From assembly GCF_002270485.1 (NCBI RefSeq), contig NZ_NQOG01000012.1, positions 19,457 to 83,456 of the forward strand: 64,000 nucleotides of DNA, given 5' to 3'. Within the stretch, counting starts at the first letter, position 1. The number at the start of each line of letters is the position of its first letter. Origin of the DNA: Anaerostipes hominis (ex Lee et al. 2021). Lineage in GTDB: Bacteria > Bacillota > Clostridia > Lachnospirales > Lachnospiraceae. Made by a program: the position numbers and the translations under genes. This document shows, one piece after another, positions 36,825 to 45,131 of the stretch. The notes beneath the pieces are model-generated. The model was not told the origin of the DNA, made no database searches, and saw only the letters and a program-made list of their open reading frames with translations.

Positions 36825-37952
36825 ATGAAAAAAGTTCTGAAAGCATTTGCATCAATCCTTCTGCTGGTACTGGTCTTTATGCTGCCGAATATGGTGTCAT
36901 CGATCCAGAGCCGCATCCACCAGAAGGAACAAAAGAAGATTGTCACAGAGGTAAAAAAGACCCACAAAGACCTGTTTGAGACCAAGTACGGTTACCAGAG
37001 CCTTTCAAAAGAGGGCAAAAGGGTTTACAGCCTCATGTACTATGGGATTTTCAACAGAAAAAAGGAGATCGAGATTGAGCAGGTTACTACAAAGCGGATG
37101 GAGGATATTTTAAAGCAGATGGAATCCGACTGCCCTGAACTGTTCTGGTTCGATTTTACCGGAAATATCAAATGGAAGACATCGGGAACGAAGAAAAACG
37201 TCGTGTTCCTGCCCCATTATATTTTTACGGAAAAGCAGACCAGACAGTACGATAAGAAATTGAAGAAAAATCTTGCCGTGTATCTTTCCTATGCAGACAA
37301 AAAAGAGACGGAATATGAGAAGGTCTATACTGTTTATGAGCATCTGACCAGGAGGATCTCCTACCGGGAGGGCAGCAGATATAATCAAAACCTGATCAGC
37401 GGCATGGTCAATGAAGAGACTGTCTGTACAGGATATGCCAAGAGTCTTCAGTATATTTACCAGAAGATGGGCATCCCGTGCCGGATGGTGTACGGAAGGG
37501 CCAACGGACAGAATCATGCGTGGAATCTGGTACAGATCGAAGGAACCGACTGTTATGTGGACCCCACCTGGGGAAGCAATAATCAGAAGATGTCCAAGGG
37601 GTTTTTCGGGATGACTGAGGAGGAACTTCTGAGGGGACACACTCTGGATCAGGGACTCAAGGTGCCCAAATGCAGTTCAAAGAAGAACAATTATTATGTG
37701 AGGCAGAATCATTACTACAGGCAGTTTGAATTGGGGAAGATCTATAACCAGCTCTGTGAACAGAAAAATCAGGGGCAGATCAGTTTTCAGATGGGCAGCC
37801 GGAAAGAATATGAGAAGGCCTGCCGGCAGCTGATCACCGACAGAAAGATTTTTGATCTGCTGAGAAGAGTGCCCGGATTCGGGGCAAAAAAGATGGAAGT
37901 GACTTATTATACAGACCGCCAGCTATACATTATGACAATTAATTTCAAATAA
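36825..37952 (+). CDS. Membrane-anchored transglutaminase-like protein
   Basis: 375 residues with an N-terminal hydrophobic anchor (about 4-25). Residues 165-260 form a transglutaminase-like cysteine-protease fold: EETVCTGYAKSLQYIYQKMG has the Cys, GRANGQNHAWNLVQI the His and DCYVDPTWGSNN the Asp. Clostridial proteins of this layout act outside the cell on wall or surface proteins, but activity is not proved. The C-terminal 115 residues are charged and not assigned. Starts 9 bases after the HAD gene. Confidence 0.85.
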   Translation: MKKVLKAFASILLLVLVFMLPNMVSSIQSRIHQKEQKKIVTEVKKTHKDLFETKYGYQSLSKEGKRVYSLMYYGIFNRKKEIEIEQVTTKRMEDILKQMESDCPELFWFDFTGNIKWKTSGTKKNVVFLPHYIFTEKQTRQYDKKLKKNLAVYLSYADKKETEYEKVYTVYEHLTRRISYREGSRYNQNLISGMVNEETVCTGYAKSLQYIYQKMGIPCRMVYGRANGQNHAWNLVQIEGTDCYVDPTWGSNNQKMSKGFFGMTEEELLRGHTLDQGLKVPKCSSKKNNYYVRQNHYYRQFELGKIYNQLCEQKNQGQISFQMGSRKEYEKACRQLITDRKIFDLLRRVPGFGAKKMEVTYYTDRQLYIMTINFK

Positions 37953-37971
37953 GAATTATGAGGAAAAACAT

Positions 37972-39096
37972 ATGAAGAAATATGTAAAACGATTACTGGT
38001 AATGCTTACAGCAACTGTACTGGTGACAGCAGGGACCGTGCCGGCAAAGGCGGCAGAGAGAGGACTTGCCACAAAGGAAGACACAAATGCAGAGAAGCCG
38101 TCGATCAACGGAGTCTGCGGAATATTGATGGATGCCAAGACCGGGAAGATCCTCTATGCAAAAAACATTGACAAGAAAAGCTATCCGGCCAGCATCACCA
38201 AGATCCTGACGACTTTGGTGGCGATAGAGAACAATGATGATCTGTACTCCACAGTCAAATTCTCCAGACATGCTGTAAACAGCATTGAGCCTGGAAGCAC
38301 TCACATCGGCATTAAGACCGGCGAGGAGATTCCGCTCATCGACGTCCTGTACGGGATCATGCTGGAATCCGCAAATGAAGCCTGCAATGGTGTCGCGGAG
38401 CATACAAGCGGCAGCATCGAAAAATTTGCGGGCCTGATGAATAAAAAAGCGAAAGAAATCGGCTGCAAAGGGTCTCATTTTATGAATCCCAACGGCCTTC
38501 ACAATGATAAGCATTATGTGACGGCGAGGGATATGGCGTTGATCACGAAAGCGGCTCTTCAAAATCCGATGTTCCGCAAGATCGCATGTTCTTCTCATTA
38601 TTTTATGTCCGGAACCAACAAGGAGAAAAAGGGCAGAGAGTTATGGAATCACCACAAGATGGTAAAACAGACGATGTTCTTATACAAAGGCGTGGAGGGC
38701 GGAAAGACCGGTTATACGACAAGAGCCGGCGGTACTCTCGTAACTTTTGCAAAGCGCGGGGATACGGAACTGATCTCCGTGATCCTGCGGGGAAACGGAT
38801 ATGAATTGTACAGGGATACGATCAAACTGTTTGATTATGGTTTTAAGAATTATAAATCCGTGGCGCCTTTTGCGGGATTAAACTGCGACCTTTCAGAGAG
38901 CCGGGAAAATCCGGTCACTCAGATGGCATGTAAACTTTCTCCGTACCAGCTTCCGCTGGGCGGCAGCTTAAGTGACTTTTCTGTGCTGCTGACCAAGGAC
39001 CAGGATTCTGCTGAGCTGAAAGTATATACCGAGAACAATAAAATTTATGCCTCTTATGGAGATGAAGATCTGGGATCAACCAAGATCAGTTATTAA
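37972..39096 (+). CDS. dacF: D-alanyl-D-alanine carboxypeptidase (PBP5/DacF type)
   Basis: Trims the terminal D-Ala from peptidoglycan stem peptides. 374 residues with signal peptide (LLVMLTATVLVTAGTVPAKA). Serine penicillin-binding motifs are SITK (YPASITKILTTLVAIEN), SAN (MLESANEACNGVAEH) and KTG (GVEGGKTGYTTRAGG). The C-terminal part (290-374) resembles the PBP5_C beta domain, without an obvious amphipathic helix for membrane attachment. The dacF symbol is by similarity only. Last of a four-gene unit from ung onward. Confidence 0.92.
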   Translation: MKKYVKRLLVMLTATVLVTAGTVPAKAAERGLATKEDTNAEKPSINGVCGILMDAKTGKILYAKNIDKKSYPASITKILTTLVAIENNDDLYSTVKFSRHAVNSIEPGSTHIGIKTGEEIPLIDVLYGIMLESANEACNGVAEHTSGSIEKFAGLMNKKAKEIGCKGSHFMNPNGLHNDKHYVTARDMALITKAALQNPMFRKIACSSHYFMSGTNKEKKGRELWNHHKMVKQTMFLYKGVEGGKTGYTTRAGGTLVTFAKRGDTELISVILRGNGYELYRDTIKLFDYGFKNYKSVAPFAGLNCDLSESRENPVTQMACKLSPYQLPLGGSLSDFSVLLTKDQDSAELKVYTENNKIYASYGDEDLGSTKISY

Positions 39097-39104
39097 AAAA
39101 TTTT

Positions 39105-39150
39105 CAATGCCGGAAAAGCCCTTTATAAAGATTTTTCCGGCATTATTTTA
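39105..39150. terminator. Intrinsic terminator after carboxypeptidase gene
   Basis: AATGCCGGAAAA and TTTTTCCGGCATT pair across a 14-base loop, followed by ATTTTA. Both flanks are A/T-rich, so it may also serve the reverse-strand frames that end at 39148. Confidence 0.85.
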
Positions 39151-39462
39151 AATCCGTTCAACACTTTTGTAAACGATAGGGCTGTCATATCGAAAAGTTC
39201 TCTTTCCGTTTACTTTCATAATTTCAGAAACTTCTAAATATTCTTCTGAAAAGCGTTCAAATAAAGTGAATTTCAGCACAGGGGAAAACATGCTTTCTGA
39301 GGGTTTCAGATCCCTGAAATCAATACCGGTTAAATTTTCGTAGGTAAATGTGTCTTTTTTTAATTCACCGGGAGTTTCGTATGAAGTCAGATTCCTGATT
39401 TTATCATTGCAGACCGTATTTTCGTGTTCAGCAAAAGGGAATTCAATTCCGTTCTTTTTCAT
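39148..39462 (-). CDS. Unidentified open frame next to a MarR remnant, possibly a gene fragment
   Basis: 104 residues, MKKNGIEFPFAEHENTVCND onward. Protein-like composition (LTGIDFRDLKPSESMFSP, FERFSEEYLEVSEIM), but no ribosome binding site before the ATG at 39462, and the reading frame is open upstream only to about 39474. It may be the 3' part of a gene that once followed the MarR regulator. I do not recognise the family. Confidence 0.35.
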   Translation of the reverse strand: MKKNGIEFPFAEHENTVCNDKIRNLTSYETPGELKKDTFTYENLTGIDFRDLKPSESMFSPVLKFTLFERFSEEYLEVSEIMKVNGKRTFRYDSPIVYKSVERI

Positions 39463-39475
39463 CTTTTCATATTGT

Positions 39476-39685
39476 TCAGAGTTTTGAAAGTGTTCTGGTC
39501 AGATGGCCCGCATCCAGCTTCAAGGCAAGGGATATTTCTTTGGGCGAACATGTTTCTTTCTTGCCGACAAAAATAAGAATGAACAGCTGTCCGTAAGTTA
39601 CATTGATCTCTGCAAGTTTTTCCGTACAATACTGCGTAAATTGTTTACGGAGAACTGACACATAAAAGGCAAAAGATTCGGTCAT
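39476..39685 (-). pseudogene. MarR-family regulator, N-terminal fragment
   Basis: ATG at 39685 with GGAGG upstream: SVLRKQFTQYCTEKLAEINV, TYGQLFILIFVGKKE, SLALKLDAGHLTRTLSKL and stop. This is the first half of a MarR fold, ending in the recognition helix. The wing and C-terminal dimerisation helices are missing, so DNA binding is unlikely. Its operator palindrome remains at 39703. Confidence 0.7.
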
Positions 39686-39702
39686 TAATGATTACCTCCA
39701 TA

Positions 39703-39721
39703 TATTTGACTAAGTCAAATA
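39703..39721. promoter_or_regulatory. Palindromic MarR-type operator
   Basis: Perfect 19-base palindrome TATTTGACT, central A, AGTCAAATA, directly upstream of the binding site of the MarR fragment. Size and position fit MarR autoregulation. Confidence 0.65.
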
Positions 39722-39730
39722 ATATATAAT

Positions 39731-39778
39731 AAAAAAACTGCCCCCAACCGTTAGATTTTTGATCTGACTTTTGGGGGC
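39731..39778 (-). terminator. Intrinsic terminator after the lipid-kinase gene
   Basis: On the reverse strand GCCCCCAA and TTGGGGGC enclose about 23 bases, then AGTTTTTTTATT. It lies 35 bases beyond the kinase stop. Confidence 0.8.
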
Positions 39779-39812
39779 CGGCTCATCAAGCAATATGTTT
39801 TTATATATGGGA

Positions 39813-40730
39813 TTACTGGGGATCTTGTCTCTGCACAAGAATATTTAATGCCTCCGGAACGATAGAAATCTTTACCGGGAGTCCCTCGCTCAGGATCTCA
39901 CCGTCATAGTCAATGGCGATCTCACTGTCTGTGGATGCCTGTTCGATAAAGATCTCTTTCGTCTGAAAATACTCGATGGACGGGTGATTTTGGTGGCTGC
40001 CCTGGAGCCATTTTACTATCAGATCAGGAGTCGTTAAAAATTCGATCTTTTTGAGGATCAAGACGTCCAGATAGCCGTCTGATACAGAAGCCAGCGGTGC
40101 GGCGGTCGGGAAACCTCCCACACTTTTTGAGTTGGCTACTAAAAAGACCATGGTCTCCGTGGTTTCTGAAAATTCGCTGCTGGTGTACTTTAATACCATA
40201 TTTTTGGAAAACTGCTTCGGCAGTTCTTTGATGCCTTCCAGGTAATATGCCATCTTCCCGAGGACTGCTTTTTTGTCTTTCGGAACTTTATAAGCAATAT
40301 CGGTGAGCAGGCCGCCGGCCAGGACATTGATAAAATATTCATCGTTGACCTTACCGATATCCACTTTTTTTGTCTGGAAATTCTTTATCATACCACAGAA
40401 CTCTTTGGCTGTCTGAGGCAGGTTCATATAAGTGGCAAAGTCATTGACAGTTCCTGCGGAGATGATAGCCAGGGGGATATTACTCTGGCTGACCACTAGT
40501 CCGTTGGACACTTCGTTTAAGGTACCGTCACCACCCACAGAGACAACATAGTCGTATTCTCCGGGCTTTAAGGCTGCCGCCCGGTGCTTTGCATCATCTT
40601 TTTTCTTTGTATAAAAAACATCAATGTGTGGAGTGATTTGTTTTAAGATCAAAGTCGACATGATTTCCTGCAGTGTAGCTTCAACATTTTGTTTCCCCGA
40701 AGAGGGATTGATGATAAATAAGGCTTTCAT
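39813..40730 (-). CDS. YegS/DgkB-type diacylglycerol or lipid kinase
   Basis: 305 residues, DAGK catalytic domain: FIINPSSGKQN at the start, VVSVGGDGTLNEVSNGL (nucleotide loop), PLAIISAGTVNDFATYMNLP, and the C-terminal YDGEILSEGLPVKISIVPEA. Phosphorylates diacylglycerol or a related lipid at the membrane surface. ATG at 40730 has GGAGG 7 bases upstream; the in-frame ATG at 40763 has no binding site. Monocistronic. Confidence 0.92.
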   Translation of the reverse strand: MKALFIINPSSGKQNVEATLQEIMSTLILKQITPHIDVFYTKKKDDAKHRAAALKPGEYDYVVSVGGDGTLNEVSNGLVVSQSNIPLAIISAGTVNDFATYMNLPQTAKEFCGMIKNFQTKKVDIGKVNDEYFINVLAGGLLTDIAYKVPKDKKAVLGKMAYYLEGIKELPKQFSKNMVLKYTSSEFSETTETMVFLVANSKSVGGFPTAAPLASVSDGYLDVLILKKIEFLTTPDLIVKWLQGSHQNHPSIEYFQTKEIFIEQASTDSEIAIDYDGEILSEGLPVKISIVPEALNILVQRQDPQ

Positions 40731-40913
40731 GAGATCCTCCTTGTTGTATTCCATTCCCCGCAATTATGTACGGAAGATTATTTTACTTAGAGTTTACCAT
40801 AGAAAGGCCGGGGTCGCAATGTTCAAAAAAGTTGACATTACAATGAGTACCTCTTGTATTTCTAAATAAACTATTTATTGTGAGAATGAACCAAGGCGAA
40901 AGGATAAGGAGAG

Positions 40914-41172
40914 ATGAGGGACGAAAACTTCTGTAAAAATCTTTGTTCATATGTGGAGAAGGCAAAGCAGGGAGATGAGACAGCGTATGAACATCTGAAC
41001 CGGCAGCCCGGGCATCGGTTCTTCCTGCCTGAAAGTGATCCTGACCTGAAATCATAAGGTGACATTTGATACTGACGGAGGGAAAGAGATTCCTGAGGAA
41101 CAGACGGTGAAAGACTTCATCCGTGACTTTGAGAGATGCTGCGGTGAGAGGAAGACCGTGTTGGATTTTTAG
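40914..41172 (+). pseudogene. Short frameshifted remnant
   Basis: ATG at 40914 with GGAG upstream starts MRDENFCKNLCSYVEKAKQG and stops at 41057. The +1 frame goes on as HKVTFDTDGGKEIPEEQT, KDFIRDFERCCGERKTVLDF and TAG at 41172. Both halves look like real protein but I cannot name it. The rest of the 40731-41381 gap holds a terminator and the PTS promoter. Confidence 0.35.
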
Positions 41173-41202
41173 AAAAAAAGAGATGTCAGCCGTTAGCATG
41201 AA

Positions 41203-41233
41203 GGGCTCTGGAATTGTACCAGAGTCCTTTTTG
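41203..41233 (+). terminator. Intrinsic terminator upstream of the mannose-PTS promoter
   Basis: GGGCTCTGG and CCAGAGTCC around AATTGTA, then TTTTTG. It insulates the PTS operon from upstream transcription. Confidence 0.8.
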
Positions 41234-41272
41234 TGATTTTAACCACTTTAATAAAAATATGTGCATTTTGTC

Positions 41273-41301
41273 TTGACAAAGAGGGTTTAGGTGGATATAA
41301 T
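41273..41301 (+). promoter_or_regulatory. Consensus sigma-A promoter of the mannose-family PTS operon
   Basis: Perfect TTGACA (41273-41278), 17 bases, perfect TATAAT (41296-41301). A leader of about 75 bases follows. Such a strong promoter implies repression in the absence of sugar or high constitutive use. Confidence 0.88.
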
Positions 41302-41381
41302 AAACCTACAGAGAACATAATCACACTTATATGAAAGTATGAACACAAAGGTGTATAAAACAAAAACAGGAGGATATTATT

Positions 41382-41834
41382 TTGAAGGTTTACAGACAGG
41401 AAAAGCTCAACAAAGATCTGCCGGGGATCATTTTGCTGAGCCACGGACCGTTTGCAGTCTCACTGGTAGAAACTGCACAGATGATTTTCGGAGACAGTGA
41501 AAACATCGCAGCCTTTTCTCTGGAAGCGGGAGATGATATTGACAAGTACAGAGAAGATTTTGCGGAAATGATTGAAGCATTTCCGGAGGGAAGCCTGATT
41601 ATGGTTGACTTGTTCGGCGGAACACCGTGCAACCAGGTCATGAGATACATTCAGGAGACAGGAAAGGCACTGGAAGTTGCGGCAGGGATGAATTTACCTA
41701 TGCTGATCAATGCAGTAATGTCCAGGGAAGAACTCAAAGGAAAAGAATTCAGCATGGACACTGTGGAAAATGGAAAAAAAGGAATCTTCAGAATCGATGT
41801 GGAAGGATTTCTTAATGATGACGATGATGAGTAA
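41382..41834 (+). CDS. PTS mannose-family EIIA
   Basis: 150 residues. LLSHGPFAVSLVETAQMIFG has the phosphorylated His, and LIMVDLFGGTPCNQVMRYIQ is the second family motif. Ends with an acidic tail (NDDDDE). Start TTG at 41382: AGGAGG (41368-41373) lies 8 bases upstream and no other start is near. First gene of the operon EIIA-EIIB-EIICD. Confidence 0.92.
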   Translation: MKVYRQEKLNKDLPGIILLSHGPFAVSLVETAQMIFGDSENIAAFSLEAGDDIDKYREDFAEMIEAFPEGSLIMVDLFGGTPCNQVMRYIQETGKALEVAAGMNLPMLINAVMSREELKGKEFSMDTVENGKKGIFRIDVEGFLNDDDDE

Positions 41835-41865
41835 ACAACCATAAATATAAAAAAGGAGAGAGCGT

Positions 41866-42363
41866 ATGGCAAAGAAATTAGCAGTAAGAGTGGACGATCG
41901 GTTAATTCACGGGCAGGTGGTAACGCAGTGGGTCAATGTCTTTAAAGCGCAGCACATCGTGGTCATAGACAACAATGTGGCGAAAGACAAGATGCAGAAA
42001 AGCGTATTAAAGTTCGCAGCGCCGCCGGATATCAAAGTCAGTATTTTCTCTGTGGACAAAGCAGTGGAAGCATGGGAGAAAAATCAGTTCGGGACGAAAA
42101 ATGTGTTCGTACTTTTCAGGGATGTAAATCAGATCGCCGAACTCCAGGAAAAAGGGGTGTCCTTTGAAGAGATAACCATCGGACAGATGGCGATCATCAA
42201 TGACAGAAAGCAGATTTATAAACAGGTAGGTTTGTCAGAGAGTGAGGCACAGACTTTAATGGATATTGAAAAGACCGGAGTGAAGTTATATTTCCAGATG
42301 CAGCCTACAGACAAAAAAGAGTCGTTGGAGATCATGAAGAAAACATTTCCTGATCTGCACTAA
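41866..42363 (+). CDS. PTS mannose/sorbose-family EIIB
   Basis: 165 residues. VRVDDRLIHGQVVTQWVNVF carries the phosphorylated His in RLIHGQV, IGQMAIINDRKQIYKQVGLS is a later family block. It receives phosphate from the EIIA gene product and passes it to the sugar. GGAGAG lies before the ATG, 31 bases after EIIA. Confidence 0.93.
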   Translation: MAKKLAVRVDDRLIHGQVVTQWVNVFKAQHIVVIDNNVAKDKMQKSVLKFAAPPDIKVSIFSVDKAVEAWEKNQFGTKNVFVLFRDVNQIAELQEKGVSFEEITIGQMAIINDRKQIYKQVGLSESEAQTLMDIEKTGVKLYFQMQPTDKKESLEIMKKTFPDLH

Positions 42364-42389
42364 TTTATTTACATAGGAGGAGAGAAACT

Positions 42390-44012
42390 ATGACGATTAC
42401 AATTTTACAGGCTGTTCTGCTTGGTTTATTCTGCGGGATAGCAAAATGCTGTGTTCCTTATACAGCCGGCGCTTTCATGTTCAATACCGTCATTTTTAAC
42501 GCGGTGGTTGTCGGAGCCGTGCTCGGAGACATGCCGCAGGCGATGATTATAGGAGCATCACTGCAGCTGATTTACCTGGGAGTCATCTCAGCGGGCGGAA
42601 ATCAGCCGTCAGATCCTTGTCTGGCCGCTTATATAGCAATTCCGGTTGCTATGGCTTCCGGGCTGAACACTACAGCAGCAGTTGCCTTGGCAGTGCCGGT
42701 TGGACTTCTGGGAGCACAGATTACAAATCTGATCTATTTAATGGCCGGATTTTTTGCCCAGAAAGGCGATACATTCGTAGAAAAGGGCAATGCGGCAGGG
42801 ATGACCAGATGGTCGGTTATATACTGTGCCATCGCAAGAATTATCTGCTTTGGTGTCCCGGTTGCTATCGCGTTATATTTCGGAAGCGGTGCTCTTCAGG
42901 GTGTGCTGGATAACATACCTGCAGCAGTGACAAATGGCTTATCTGCAATGGGAGCCTGTCTTCCGGCCGTTGGTTTTGCCATCATTGCGAACCTGATTTC
43001 AAAACCAAAATATATTCCGTTTTTCTTTGCAGGCTTTTTCCTGATCCAGTATACGAAGATCGGAACCATTCCCCTGCTGATGGTGGGAGGATTCCTGACA
43101 TTCCTTTACATCACATTTAAATCCAACGAGTTCCAGGGGGAGACAGACGAGGATGATGACGACGAAGATGAGGAAGAAGAACCGGCAGAGAAGCTGCTGA
43201 GCAAAAAAGATATTCTGAAATCCTGGGTGATCTGGTGGTTCAGCGCAGAGACCTGCCACAGCTTCGAGAGAATGCAGGCACCAAGCTTTTGTACCTCTTT
43301 AGTGCCGGCACTGAAAAAGTTCTATCCCGGAGAGGAAAACAAACCGCGCTATATTGAGGCATTAAAAAGAAATATGACATTCTTTAACACAGAAGCACAC
43401 TGGGGTGGAGGACCGATCCTCGGACTTACCTTAGCGCTGGAAGAAAAGAAGTCACGCAATTACGAAGCGATTCCGGGAGAAGTTATTATGAATCTGAAAA
43501 CCGGTTTAATGGGACCGCTGGCAGGTATCGGTGATACGATTTCATGGTCAACCCTGATGTACCTTCTGATCGGTTTATTCCTTCCGCTTGCCAAGAAAGG
43601 AAATCCATTGGGCGGCATCGGGCCAATTGTACTGCTGACCGTGATCTGCTTTGGAATCGGATATTTTTTGACACAGAAATGCTATACTTTCGGATACTCT
43701 TTTGCAGAAAATATGCTGAAGTCAGGCTTAGTCAACAAGATCATTGCAGGAGCAAGTATTTTAGGACTGTTTATGATGGGAGGGCTTGCCTCTACCTATG
43801 TGACAGTATCCACACCGATTAAATTTGCCACAAGCGCATACACTACGACACTCCAGTCCATTTTTGACTCTATCGTACCGGGACTGCTTCCGCTGATCGT
43901 TGTGCTCTGTGTATGGGGATATCTTTCAAAAGTAAAAAGAAATTATTTTGCGGCCACTTTGGGAGTTACAATAGTCTCTTTAGTATTGGGATGCTTGGGA
44001 GTTATTATTTAA
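42390..44012 (+). CDS. PTS mannose-family EIIC-EIID fusion
   Basis: 540 residues. Residues 1-245 are EIIC: GAFMFNTVIFNAVVVGAVLG, GASLQLIYLGVISAGGNQPS and about seven helices. A very acidic linker with some 15 Asp/Glu residues lies near 250-270. Residues 275-540 are EIID: WVIWWFSAETCHSFERMQAP, FFNTEAHWGGGPILGLTLAL, MGPLAGIGDTISWSTLM and two C-terminal helices. The two are normally separate genes (for example ManY and ManZ). The substrate is unknown; a hexose or amino sugar is likely. Confidence 0.93.
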   Translation: MTITILQAVLLGLFCGIAKCCVPYTAGAFMFNTVIFNAVVVGAVLGDMPQAMIIGASLQLIYLGVISAGGNQPSDPCLAAYIAIPVAMASGLNTTAAVALAVPVGLLGAQITNLIYLMAGFFAQKGDTFVEKGNAAGMTRWSVIYCAIARIICFGVPVAIALYFGSGALQGVLDNIPAAVTNGLSAMGACLPAVGFAIIANLISKPKYIPFFFAGFFLIQYTKIGTIPLLMVGGFLTFLYITFKSNEFQGETDEDDDDEDEEEEPAEKLLSKKDILKSWVIWWFSAETCHSFERMQAPSFCTSLVPALKKFYPGEENKPRYIEALKRNMTFFNTEAHWGGGPILGLTLALEEKKSRNYEAIPGEVIMNLKTGLMGPLAGIGDTISWSTLMYLLIGLFLPLAKKGNPLGGIGPIVLLTVICFGIGYFLTQKCYTFGYSFAENMLKSGLVNKIIAGASILGLFMMGGLASTYVTVSTPIKFATSAYTTTLQSIFDSIVPGLLPLIVVLCVWGYLSKVKRNYFAATLGVTIVSLVLGCLGVII

Positions 44013-44030
44013 TTGAGCTGATTCTTTCGA

Positions 44031-44060
44031 TTGACGTGTCCTCCCGGAGTTATGTATACT
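44031..44060 (+). promoter_or_regulatory. Promoter of the SorC-family regulator gene
   Basis: TTGACG (44031-44036), 18 bases, TATACT (44055-44060). It lies in the short gap after the PTS operon, so the regulator is at least partly transcribed alone. Confidence 0.6.
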
Positions 44061-44096
44061 AGAAATATAGATTGAAAACAGAAAGGCGTGGGCAAA

Positions 44097-45068
44097 TTGA
44101 GAGAAGAAAGATTCATCATCAAAGTAGTAGAAATGCACTATAAACAGGGAATGTCACAGCTGGAGATAGGGAAAAAGCTGAATGTCTCGAGGACGACCAT
44201 CTCGAGGACCCTGGCTCAGGCCAGAAAAGAAGGATACGTGCAGATTAAAATCAATTATCCGGACGGGGCCATGACAAGTACAGAGACAATCCTGGAAGAA
44301 AAGTTTCATTTAAAAGAGGCAGTGATCGCCTGTGTAAAAGATGGTGAAGAACTCAGCGAAGAAATTGCCTTTTATGCGTCAGACTATATACTGAGAACGC
44401 TGAAGAACCATATGACTCTGGCCCTCACAAGAGGGGTGACCCTGCAGAAGACGGTGGAGTGTCTGGCCAAGGACGTGAGACTGAGGTTCCTCAAAGTGGA
44501 TGACGTCAACGTAGTGCCGCTGATGGCGACGACCAATATTCCGCCCACGGCAGAAAAAGCATACCGCCTGGCCTATTCTAATTACCTGATCGATGAAGTG
44601 GCAAGGATCATCAACGGCAACGGTTATCAGCTGCTGGCGCCGCAGTATGTGACCTCCTCGGAAGTAAAAGAACATTTTCTGAATGAAGACAGTGTAAAAG
44701 AAGTCATGGATCTGGCCAGATCCGCAGATGTGGCAGTGATGGGAATTGGAACCATCAGCCAGAATTCGGCTATCATCAATGCAGAGATCATTCCGGTGGA
44801 AGAGTTTGATCGAATGCAGGAAAAGGGCGGAACAGGAGAGATTCTCTCACATGTTGTCAATGAGAACGGAGAACTCATCGAAGATGATTTTGAAGGAAGG
44901 CTGATCAGTTTAAGCCTGGATGACCTGAAGAAAATACCGATCCGTGTCGGCGTCGCTTACGGCATGGAGAAAAAGGATGCGATCTTAAGCGTCCTGAAAG
45001 GCCGGCTGATCAATGTGCTCATCACAGATGACGAAGTGGCAGAGTATCTGGCAAAAGTAGAATTATAA
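44097..45068 (+). CDS. SorC/DeoR-type sugar-binding transcriptional regulator
   Basis: 323 residues. N-terminal HTH MSQLEIGKKLNVSRTTISRT, then the SorC sugar-binding domain (about 55-320), with TLALTRGVTLQKTVE, VNVVPLMATTNIPP, VAVMGIGTISQNSAI and RVGVAYGMEKKDAILSVL. TTG at 44097 is preferred, as AAAGG lies about ten bases before it; GTG at 44088 is only one base from that site. It probably senses a phosphorylated sugar from the PTS upstream and controls the promoter at 41273. Confidence 0.9.
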   Translation: MREERFIIKVVEMHYKQGMSQLEIGKKLNVSRTTISRTLAQARKEGYVQIKINYPDGAMTSTETILEEKFHLKEAVIACVKDGEELSEEIAFYASDYILRTLKNHMTLALTRGVTLQKTVECLAKDVRLRFLKVDDVNVVPLMATTNIPPTAEKAYRLAYSNYLIDEVARIINGNGYQLLAPQYVTSSEVKEHFLNEDSVKEVMDLARSADVAVMGIGTISQNSAIINAEIIPVEEFDRMQEKGGTGEILSHVVNENGELIEDDFEGRLISLSLDDLKKIPIRVGVAYGMEKKDAILSVLKGRLINVLITDDEVAEYLAKVEL

Positions 45069-45072
45069 TCAT

Positions 45073-45108
45073 AAAATCCCAAAGAAGCATGTTCTTTGGG
45101 ATTTTTTC
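45073..45108 (+). terminator. Intrinsic terminator after sorC-family gene
   Basis: AAAATCCCAAAGAA and TTCTTTGGGATTTT around GCATG, then T residues. Confidence 0.92.
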
Positions 45109-45131
45109 TTTTGATATAGAAAGGCAGAAAA

